Shown: positions 27,799-39,700 of the stretch, piece after piece
Layout of the letters: the number at the start of each line of letters is the position of its first letter
Position numbering within the stretch: the first letter of the stretch is position 1
Origin: Notospermus geniculatus
Lineage: Eukaryota; Nemertea; Pilidiophora; Heteronemertea; Lineidae
Reading direction: 5' to 3'
DNA length: 64,000 nucleotides
Assembly (NCBI GenBank): GCA_002633025.1
Contig: NMRB01000364.1
Span: 339,756-403,755 of the forward strand
The notes under the pieces: model-generated
Databases searched by the model: none
Told to the model about the DNA's origin: nothing
The model's input: the letters and a program-made list of their open reading frames with translations, nothing else
Made by a program: the position numbers and the translations under genes

Positions 27799-30700
27799 GT
27801 GAGTATCCTAAATTCGTATCTTCGACATCAAACAAGCATGTTTTTCCTATTATACATGTGCTGTTTGATTGTCAGTGTAACGTATTACAAATCTAGGCCG
27901 AGCGATGCCAGTATCAAAGTCCACATACTGTAGCCTACTGCGGGTGCAAAGTCCGCAACCGCGATGAATTGTCACAAGAGAGATGGCATATTAAATTACA
28001 TGTACTGGCTAATCCAGGTGCGGATCCGGGGGGATACCCGGCCCGTGCCCCCCCCCCCCATTTTTGATGATGAACGTTACAAAAGCTGCCCTTTTCAAAG
28101 TGCCACAGAATCCGAATTTTTCAATAGGTGTCACTAGTGGTTAAAACTACTGAAAGGAAACTGACATCATCCCGGTCCTGATCAATTTCCCGCACAAAAG
28201 ACCTCCATTGTATTAGGACAGGTGTAATGTATGAGAATGCCCCCAGTATGACAATGCCCGCTTTATTGTGTGGTGGACACTCAAATACAGAAAGACATGT
28301 TTGTCAGTGCCTCCCCCATTGTCATGTCGCGGCTTATTCCGTCAATCTTTTGTTGGGAGGCACTGGCAAACGGGGGCAGTGAAAAACATTACACTTGGTT
28401 TCGGTGTGCTGCCCTCTATCGTAGCTAGGATCCCAAATGCCTTGTGATTTGTCCCGCAGATGCTGGGAAATAGCACCAACGGCCTTCTAGATTTCAAAAT
28501 TTTCTGGCGGACCCCCCCCCCNAGGTTTCCGGCCTTTGGCATTTGGCGCTCGCCTTCATCGGTCCGCCTGTGGCCTTCTGTGCCCCCCCCCTTCACCAAA
28601 CTCCTAGATCCTCCCCTGTAATCCCCAACCCCAAAATATACATTTATCTTGCAAGAGCACAATGTTCGGATGGTTTGACCGGTGTAACATTTTTCAATGT
28701 TCCCCATCTCTGAGTGTTCTTCTCTTCCAGGACTACATGGGTCTGTTGAAAAAGAACACTCTATTGGTTGAGGTTTTTGAATCGGCCGTCCAACGCCATC
28801 CCAAGAGGACATACCTGTGGCATGAGGGGATTGCCTACAGCTACGCCCACGTAGACGCCGAGGCCACGAAAGTTGCCATGTTTGCAAAGGAGATCGGATT
28901 AAAATGCGGAGATTCTGTTGCCATGATGATTTTCAATTCGCCCGAATTCGTCTGGACCCTATTAGGTAAGTAAAGTCAGTGGATGACAGCAGGAGGAGCC
29001 TTAATAGCCTAGTGGCTATCACGTCCGCTCAAAGCAAATGGCTCGCGGGGTTTGTTTTGATTTTTGATGGTACCTCCCATAGAGAGTGAATCTAGCCTCC
29101 AGGCAAAGCCGTGCTCCAGTCATAGGCAAAACCTGTGCAAATATGCGAACGTGCACCTGGGGACGAGGTTACATTAAAAATTTGCTAAAATGGATTAAAG
29201 ACATTTTCAAATTCAGTCGGTCAAAATGTACATTTTGTACTATTCACATTGATTTCGAAGCGGTAGATTTTGCAGAATACGCCTCGAAAGTTTGGCTGTC
29301 TAATGCATTTCCCATTAAACTAAAATCCTTCTTTCGCCTTTTTCTCAAAACGGCGCTTGATATTGAGGACATGTCAACAAACAACTGTCAACAAACCCCG
29401 CGAGCGATTTGCTTTAACAAGGGTTCGAATGCGGGCCATATGTGGGATTAAGCATCCCTCGTTCTTCTGAAACAGTAACGTTGAGCCATGGTGCCTTGTA
29501 TCTTGTGTCTTGTGTCTTTGCAAGGGCAAGTATAAACGACTCCATCAAAGTGAGAAACATGAGTAACTTGAGATGGCCTCTCCTGCACTTCCGCGGCCAA
29601 TAATAGTGAAGTTTTGCCGATTTGACGAAAAACTAAGCACGAAATACGAAATCGGACTTCATTTCCATGACGTATGATTGGTACCACAAATATCACCTGC
29701 TACAAGAGCGTTTTTCAACGTGTACATTAAACTGTTACCTTGAGATGCCCTCTAGTTTGAGCTTGAGATGTCCTCTTTATTGAGGGACAGTTTTGGCGGA
29801 CCTTTTTGACATCTCTAACCTTCTACCACCACTTTTTCAGGGCTTCAGAAGCTAGGGGTTCAGGTAGCTCTTCTCAATACAAACATACGGTCGAAATCTC
29901 TTCAACACTGTGTATCAGTCAGCGGTGCAAAGGTGGTCATTATTGGGAAAGGTAAGTGAATTTGTAAAGTACAAAATTTAAGGGCCTCTACTCCTGGCTC
30001 CTCCTACACTCTTGGACTCTGATTCCCTCGATATCTTCGTTCTTACTACAAACAACCTACAGAGACAAACTGCAGTCCCAACAGGAGTACTCAGCCCGGC
30101 TTATCGGCAAAAGAGGGCAGCAAAGTTCTAGCGGACCAATACAATATAAAATTTGGGAGTGACTGTTCGGCGAGCCCAGCTGTCTGTGCAGTCACCTTGT
30201 TATCTCCCCGCTTTTTGAAAAAAGTCGGGGAGATATTGTTTTACCCTCCGCCGTCAGTCCGGCTGTCCGTCCGGCTGTCCGTCCGGCTGTCAAGCTAGGG
30301 GTTCAGGTAGCTCTTCTCAATACAAACATACGGTCGAAATCTCTTCAACACTGTGTATCAGTCAGCGGTGCAAAGGTGGTCATTGTTGGGAAAGGTAAGT
30401 GAATTTGTAAAGTACAAAATTTAAGGGCCTCTACTCCGGTCTCCTCCTACTCTCCATTCCACTTTCGAGTGGCGCGAGGTTTATCAACGATAGCTCCGCA
30501 ACGGCTGGCTCAAATTTGATATACCATACATCAATCGATTGGTCTTTTTTGCCGCTACAGCCATCATCACTGTCATTTTCCCGGAAAACGTGACAGAAAA
30601 AAGTTCTTTCACAAATCACAGTTTGTGTTTACGGCCGAAACGGCGGCCATTTTGAAATGACGCAATGCATCGCGCACGTGTAAACTGCACTGAACAGCAT

Positions 30701-33700
30701 AGCGAAATGATATGGGTTTTGAGAGAGGGATCCGTTATGCCGGCCGTACGCAAAAAAAGAAGATAGCAGAAAGATACCGACAAGAAAGACAAGTCAATTG
30801 ATGTATGGCATGTCGAATTTGACCCAGCCGTTGCGGAGTTATCGGCTGAAAACCTCGCGCCACTGGGATGTGGAATGAAGTGTAGACTCTTTGGACTCTG
30901 ATTCCCTCGATATCTTCGTTCTTACTACAAACCTTCCGAGATAAACTGCAGTCCCAACAGGAGTACTCAGCCCGGCTTATCGGCAAAAGACGGCAGCAAA
31001 GTTCTAGCGGACCAATACAACATAAAATTTGGGAGTGACTATTCGGCGAGCCCAGCTCTCTGTGCAGTCACCTTGTTTCAGCTTGGATAGCGCGCCGGAG
31101 TAATTAGTTCTGCACTGCGGCGACCAATGAAAATCGAGATTACAAAACAGCAATATGGCGGATTCGATGATCGCCCCTCCACTTCGATCAAATATCGGAG
31201 AAAAAAGAGCTGGGGCCTCCGGCTTATGCCAGTTTTTTGCCTAGTTTTGTTGATTTTAAAAGAAAAATGACTAATGGTGTTGTTATTTGACAAGCAAAAT
31301 GCTTGCCAAACACAGAAATTGGTCTTTGGTGGGAAGCAAACAATGAATAGTCATAGTCAACATTGGCTCAGTCGGTTAGAGCGTTTGGTCAGATCCCCGG
31401 TTCGACTCCCGCTTAAGGCAACTTTTTTTCACCACTTTTCCTGTCTCCTGTTTTTCTCTTTTGGCCTTTTCTTTTTTTCTGAAAATACTCTAAATCCACC
31501 GAACAAAAATGTAATCTGCTAAAATATGGACTTTCGTACTTTGGAAATTATTCGTACATGTGCTGCGCGACTAATTCACTTTTAACCATGGTGCTAGCAG
31601 AGAGGGCAATTCGCCAACACCTCCTCATGAACAATTTTAATTAAAATGAGGCCCATCAGCTCGCTCAGCAAGGCTGAATTTGTTCACACCCATCCGGCTC
31701 GCTGTGCACCTGCGCAACACAAATCTGCTCAGAGAGCGGCTCGCCATCTACATGTAACATGACGGATCGTTGCACAGAGAGCGCTTACATATCCACATGT
31801 ATGAACGCAGCAAATTTCAGCCGGATTGGCCGCCAATCGGCCATCTTGAAAAATGTACTTTGGCTCATATTTTATGAATAATACCACAAAGAATGATCTG
31901 ACGAGGTACGCTGCCGGAACATTTCGACTTGACACTTGTTATTCGTTCTTTTCGTACATTCTCCCAGGTGAGCACATGGTTCATGGACCATTTCATTTCA
32001 GATCTTTTGGACGCAGTCGACAGCATCGCCGACTTCCTCAAATCCGAGGATTACAGTGTGTGGATCCAAGGTAACCACGTTCCGTCCTCCTTCCAGGCCA
32101 TGGATGAAGTCACCTCACAAATGGCCCCCGTCCCAATCAGCCCGACGGTCCGAGCAGGCATCAAACAGAGCGACCCCGCTGCGTTTGTATATACTTCTGG
32201 AACAACAGGTAAACTTTTGACAAAACATGGAATCTTATTCACAGACTTTCTTAATGGTCTCACCATGTGTGAAAGGAACCCAAGTCCCCCTGGAATCAAA
32301 GTCCGGTCTTATTGTTCAGCGAGGGATTAGAATATATGGCTAGAGAGACCATGACCATTCGAATATAACCTTTTAAAAAACAGCGGGCTTCTGTTTGGCG
32401 GATCTGCATTCCCAGGACGCTGATTCCTGTCAACACCTGCCACAAACACTTTCAAAGGAATTCATGGACAAGCGCTACCTCCATTTCTCTGCTCTTCGAC
32501 TGGTCAGAGGGTATGGGCGGTATTTGCCGCAAAAAAGGCTTTAGGCCTTTTTCCCTTTCTCAATTTGCCCTCCAATGACTAGGGTAAAGCGGCCCATACA
32601 CGCGCAATATTATTGCACAATGTGAGGCTCAAAATGAGCAGTATTATTGCCAATCTTTCTTCTACCCATAATGCCAGCATCACATGCCCCTATTTTGGGC
32701 TCCACTGATATGTGCAATAATATTGATCGTGTATGGGCCGCTTAAGGCTTCGCTTGGTTGGGGGCGTAATGGGGGTAATGGAAATATTAACCAGTGTGAC
32801 ATGAGGGTCGTTTAGACGACACGCAAAAATCCACATGCGATCCGATCGAATCCGATTGTGGTTCAAAACTCTTGCGTGTAAACGCTACCCACTGCGGTCC
32901 AATGTGGATTTAAAATGGTCCCGAATCCACATTGGCCGCATTGGAACACATACGACCACATTCAAATCTCGTCTAAACGCAAATGAGACCCGATACGGGT
33001 CGAGCAGATCCAATGGGGAACCCGCTCACCGACAGGTCGGCGCTGCGAGCGATTGTAGTGAAACGACGTCATTTTAGGTGTTGACGTTGCGTCGTGAGAA
33101 AATGACCTGTACATTTTTCTACAGGAAAAATGACACAAAAGACGTTGCCTTTATCGCCATTGTATCTTTTCATTTTAAGAAAAAAAGGAATGGGATTAAA
33201 AGAAAATTTCATATGCTACAAGATGACGTAAGTTTTATTGTTGGGCGACCAACACAAATGGTTTATTTTCACGCCAGAAATAAATTGAAATAACGTTATA
33301 AAAAAGAGACTTCGGTACAAACGCTCGCAGCGCCACGCCGTGACGTTATAGTGTGCGCGTTCCTCATTTGATCGAATCTGAATGTGTTTTTTGGCTTGTC
33401 GTCTAAACGGCCCTATATACATGTTTGTAACTTGGTCGAGTAGTGGACTTGTGTGCAAAATGACCAAGACTGCGAGTCGGGTCGACGACGAGTTCATAAT
33501 TTTGGCACTGCGTGGTTCCGCGGTAGTCCTTACATCTTGCGGTCATATCAAAATTCTTCCCTTCAGGTTTGCCCAAGGCTGCCATTGTCACGCACAAACG
33601 TATCAACGCTGGTATGACTCTTCTTAAAATGGTTTGCCAAGGGAAGGAAGATGACGTGGTCTATATCACTATGCCACTGTATCATACTTCAGCATTGGTG

Positions 33701-36700
33701 ATCGGTCTTGTAGGGGCTACCAGGATAGGTGAGTGTACCTTTTCGGCCTTGAGCTGGCTGGTGGGATGCTGCAGCAGTGGCATCATCCTGGGGCCAATTC
33801 CATAAGGCTGGGTTTACATAGCGACACGAAATACGATTACTCGACACGGTACGTTGATATACGCGTGTGTTGATTAACTGACAACGGATTTTCAAATATG
33901 CCGTTTACATTCGTCTATACGCATGGGGTTATGTAGATAGTGGAGTGTAAACACGGTCTGAAGAGAACGAACATGCTCGTTCTTTTTGGCGTGTGGTGAC
34001 TTCGCGGGAAGATGTTGCGTTGTTTCGAAGTTTGTAGTTGGGAATTTTAGGATGTTTCCTCATCAAATATCACATTCTTTCTTATTTGCATCGGAAATGC
34101 ATGAAACTGAATGGAAATAATGCCAAAAATCGAGGCACCGTGTCAAATGACTACGACACGAGGAAGGCCTATGTAAACCGCCGTGTTGGCCTGTCGTTTG
34201 ATCTACGCGTGCCGTAGCGTGTCTTCCGTGTATCGACACGCTCTATGTAAACCCGGCCTAAAACCATTCTAACGCCTAGTTGCCCGCTAAACCGCACGAG
34301 CATAATTCTATCTCTTAGTTGCTTGCTAAGCCTATTCCATAAAACCATTCTTAGCTTAGCACGGTTCTGAGTTGTATTCCAAGTTTAGAATAGCTCTGGG
34401 GTAGTTCTAAGTCCTTAGCACGGTTCCACGGTGTACAATCAACCTTGCCGTACAGCTACGGGAGAAAGTTCCGGTCACATACGCTTGGCAAAGCTGAGAT
34501 TCCAAATTACTATAAATACCACTGCTAATGGCAAAATGACTGTCCTAGGTGAACGAATACACTATAAAAGGCATGTTGCTGTAATATCTCCCAGAAATTC
34601 GCAGGAGAACGCATGGAAAATCGGCAATTTTAAAATGAACTGTACGGCTGTGGGAGAATTAGACTTCTCCCGCAGCCGTACAGTTCATTTTAAAATTGCC
34701 GATTTTCTGGGAGATATTGCAGCAGCTAGGCTTTTTTAGTGTATTCATTCGCAGCTGTACGGCAAGTTTGATTGTACACCGTGGGTTCTAACATTACTTT
34801 CCCTGCAGGTTTTGCCAGTCAACATAGCAAGTAGGACCCTTGAATTGCTGAAATACGCCGTGCAATGTGGCGTGAACATATTTTTAGAGACTCGAGACCG
34901 TCGAACCCCACTTATACTTATGCACTAGCTGCGAGATTACAAAACAGCAAAATGGCGGATTCGATGATCGCCCTTCAACCTCGATCAAATATCGGTGAAA
35001 AAAGCGCTGGGGCCCCCGGCTTATGCCAATTTTTGGCCCAGTTTTGTAGATTTTAAAAGAAAAATGACTAATGGTGTTATTATTTGACAAGCAAAATTCT
35101 TGCCAAACACAGAAATTGGTCTTAGATGGCAGGCAAACAAACCACCGCTCAACATTGGCCAATGAAAACACCACGCTGACAGCTGTCTCGGTAGCTCAGT
35201 CAGTTAGAGTGTTTGGTTAGTAAACGTCAGGTCCCCGGTTCGACTCCCGCCTGGGACAACTTTTTTCACCACTTTTCCTGTCTCGGGTCCTTTCTTTTTT
35301 TCTGAAAATACATGTACTCTAAATCCACCGAACAAAAATGTAGGCCTAATCTGCTAAAATATGGACTTCCGTAATTTTCGAAATTATTCGTACATGTAGC
35401 TTCATTTTTTACTGCCGCGCGACTAATTCACTTAACCATTATACCAGCAGAGAGGACAACTCGCCAACACCTCCTCATGAATAATTAATGAGGCCCATCA
35501 GCTTGCTGAGCAAGGCAGAATTTGTTCACTGCACATCCATCCGGCTCGCTGTGCAACTGCGCAACACAAATCTGCTCAGAGAGCGGCTCGCCATCTAAGA
35601 ACATGACGGATCGTTGCTCAGAGAGCGGCTCGCCATCTAAGAACATGACGGATCGTTGCACAGAGAGCGGCTCGCCAAATAACACCAGCCAATTACTAAT
35701 CTCAAATCCAGTAGTGGAAGCGCAAGCCGTGAAATATCCGGTCTTATCAAAGATATTGGGTAATAAAGGCCCGTATGCACAGACGTTCCTCCACTCACAC
35801 TTGAGTGTGAGGTCGACCTTTACCTATTGTTTGCAGGGTAGAATACAAAAGATTAAGGTCGACCTCACACTCAAGTGTGAGTGGAGGAACGTCTGTGCAT
35901 ACGGGCCATATTCTTGGTCTTGTTTATATGCGGATAGACACCGGTACTAATAAGACCGGGTATAAAAGCTGTAATGGAAGCGCAGCTATACTATACACTG
36001 AACCCAAAATATTTTTTTCAGGTTGTGAGCTTGTGTTGAGGAAAAAATTCTCCACCTCTGCGTTCTGGGATGACTGTCGGAAATACAACGTGACGATGTT
36101 CCTCTATATTGGCGAGTTGTTGCGTTATTTGGTCAACCGCCCACCGGTAAGTTGGCGTACACTTACAGGTACTAACACCAAAATCGCAGTTGTAAGGTCA
36201 CTGAGATCTAGCTCCACCAACATTATCGTATCAAAAGCATCAGTGTCAGGAGTTCGAGTCGAAGATATCAACAGGCTGCCGTGTTGGTCAGCAGTGCCGA
36301 CCATCACCAACAGGAGAAGCTGGACCCGTTGTAGCAGTAAAAAGTGTCCCCTCTGTAGAAAGTGTCCACTTCTTTTGTTGAATGACGGAATAAGCGGCAT
36401 GCGTATAAAAATCAATTGTCAGAGATTAGAATGTAATAATAGGATCTTTTGTTCCCAGGACAGTTTTTCCTAGGACATTCTTTCCCTTCACACCTGTAAT
36501 GCCAGACTCAGTGATCTTACATCTGCGATTTTGGTGCATTGTGGCTGCTACATGTACATATCTAAGGTAATGCCATGAGGCATTTTTATCCGTGACAACA
36601 CGGCTTCTTTAAAAAAAACTCGTTTTTTTTCATTTTAGCAACCTAATGACAAAGACCACAGTGTACGTGTAGCAATTGGAAATGGGCTTCGACCAGAGAT

Positions 36701-39700
36701 ATGGAACACATTTAGGGACCGGTTCAATATCAGACAAATCAGGGAATTTTACGCTGCTACCGAAGGGCTTGGCTTCTTTGTGAATATGGGGGAGGAAACC
36801 GGATCCATCGGCCGGTTATCGCCAATCCTGGTGAGTATAGCATAAGGAGCGTTGATAGCCGAGTGGTCATTACGTCCGCTCAGCAAGCGGCAGGTCTCGG
36901 GTTCGAATCCAGCCCGGGCCATNAAAAAATTTTATTTAGAAATAGAATTTGAAAAGGGGTAAATTTTCGGGAAAAATGTAAACAAACTTCTCAAGAATGT
37001 CAACAAAAAAATGTTCGTGCTTTTTGATTGACTGAAATTTTGTGTTCACAAACACCAGCCATATGTAAATAAAATCCGCTATCAATTTGCTTTAACCTGT
37101 ATGAATGCAGCAAATTTCAGCCGGATTGGAATTCAAATATGGCCGCCAATCGTCCATCTTGAAAAATGTACTTTGGCTCATATCGCATGAACTGCAGCAG
37201 CTGGAATGTTTTTACCCTGCAGTGTTACGTATCAAGTTAAAGCGAATTGATATCGAAAAAATTTTATTTAGAAATAGAATTTGAAAAGGGGTAAATTTTC
37301 GGGAAAAATGTAAACAAACTTCTCAAGAATGTCAACAAAAAAATGTTCGTGCTTTTTGATTGACTGAAATTTTGTGTTCACAAACACCAGCCATATGTAA
37401 ATAAAATCCGCTATCAATTTGCTTTAACCTGTATGAATGCAGCAAATTTCAGCCGGATTGGAATTCAAATATGGCCGCCAATCGTCCATCTTGAAAAATG
37501 TACTTTGGCTCATATCGCATGAACTGCAGCAGCTGGAATGTTTTTACCCTGCAGTGTTACGTATCAAGTTAAAGCGAATTGATATCGAAAAAATTTTATT
37601 TAGAAATAGAATTTGAAAAGGGGTAAATTTTCGGGAAAAATGTAAACAAACTTCTCAAGAATGTCAACAAAAAAATGTTCGTGCTTTTTGATTGACTGAA
37701 ATTTTGTGTTCACAAACACCAGCCATATGTAAATAAAATCCGCTATCAATTTGCTTTAACCTGTATGAATGCAGCAAATTTCAGCCGGATTGGAATTCAA
37801 ATATGGCCGCCAATCGTCCATCTTGAAAAAATGTACTTTGGCTCATATCGCATGAACAATACCACAAAGAATGATCTGAGCAGGTATGCTGCCGGAACAT
37901 TTCGACTTGACACTTGTTATTCGTTCTTTTCATACATTCACCCATGTGAGCACATGGTCCATGGACCATTTCATTTATTTCAGATCTTTTGGACGCAGTC
38001 CACAGCATCGCCGACTTCCTCAAATCCGAGGATTACAGTGTATGGATTCAAGGTAACCAAGTTCCGTCCTCCTTCCACGCCATGGATGAAGTCACCTCAC
38101 AAATGACCCCCGTCCCAATCAGCCCGACGGTCCGAGCAGGCATCAAACAGAGCGACCCCGCTACGTTTATATATACTTCTGGAACAACAGGTAACCTTTT
38201 GACAATATGGAAGTTTTTTCATACACTCCAGAGTCTCGCCAAAACGTTTTAGGCCGTATCAGGCTGGTGTGACGTTTTTCAGTGTAGCCCGTGAGTCAGT
38301 GTGACATTACAATAGATTGACGGAATAAGCGGCGACTTGACAATGGGCGACACACAGAGAAACAGCGAGTCCGTTTCCCAGTTTTTTTCCGAACAATGGG
38401 AATCACACAGAAAAATGGCCACACTGAAAAACGTTATCGCTGTTTCTCTGTGTGTCGCCCATTCTCGAATCGCGACCTATTCCGTCAATCTATTGTAATA
38501 GCGAGGTTTCGCAAGCGCCCGGTTAGGCCCTACGACGACGTTTATCTAGTGTGGGTATACCCAAACAATAGATCAACGTCGTCTTATGGCCTAACCGAGC
38601 GTTTGCGAAACCTCCCTATTGTCACCCTGGCACACGTGCCTCACTGAAAAACGTTACACCGGCCTCACAGTCATCTTGTTGTGATATCGTCATCTTGCGG
38701 TCACCGCAAGATGACTCATCTTGCGGTCATATCACAATTTTACCCTTCAGGTTTGCCAAAGGCTGCCATTGTCACGCACAAACGTGTCAGCGCTGGTATG
38801 ACTCTACTCAAAATGATTTGCCAAGGGAAGGAAGATGACGTGGTCTACATCACTATGCCATTGTATCATAGTTCAGCACTGGTGATCGGACTAGGCGGGG
38901 CTACGAGAATAGGTGGGTGTACCTTTGGGCTTGATGTGGTTGGTGGGTTGCTGTAGCTGTGGCCGAATGGGTGAATGTCGTCCTGGGTGACCCCAAATGT
39001 CACCCAGGACAAAACTGGGTGACCCTAAACGTCCCCTAGAACAAGGCTGGGTGACACCCAGTTTGAAAATCGCACCATTTTTTTAAACCTGCGTCCGAGG
39101 TTGCCGATTGATAGTGGAACGTCTGTCAGGTAGCGATCGCGAAATAATGGAAATGAAGAAACGTGACTTTTTTTCTTAACCTCACGACCTTTCGAGATAA
39201 AAATCCCGTCCCTGTATGACGGAAGGGAGGTCAAAAACTGCCCCAATTCCTTCAGAAACGCGAATAATGGAGATGTCAGAATTCGTTTTCAGCTACACGA
39301 ACAGTGTACCACTTATACCTCGGACGCAGGTTACCTTGCACTTACCTCGTCACCCATGAAGTTTTTCAAACTTCATGGGTGACGTTTAGGGTCTAAAATG
39401 TCATCCAGCCTTGTTCTGGGGGATGTTTAGGGTCACCCAGTTTTGTCCTGGGTGACATTTAGGGTCACCCAGGACGACATTCACCCATTCGGCGCAGCTG
39501 TGGTACCACCCTGGTCCCGATGAGATACGAGGGTCGTAATGTCATGTCATTGTTTTCCTGGTTGAGAGAGCGATTTCTCCTCGACACGGGACGGTCCCAT
39601 TTTATTTCCCTCAACGAACATAGGGAGGGCATTGATGATATCTGTCTACAGTGCAGGCGCGGATCCAGAGGAGGGGGATCCCCCCGCTCGCCACCACCAT

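Noticed and set aside
35189-35260. Possible tRNA gene
   Set aside because: The acceptor stem pairs and both boxes are visible, but the anticodon loop is not standard and the unit is embedded in a dispersed repeat with a defective twin at 31365. Better called SINE-derived.
36842-36922. Possible Ser/Leu-type tRNA
   Set aside because: The same head with a shared tail recurs at 28993 and 40905, so it is a SINE.
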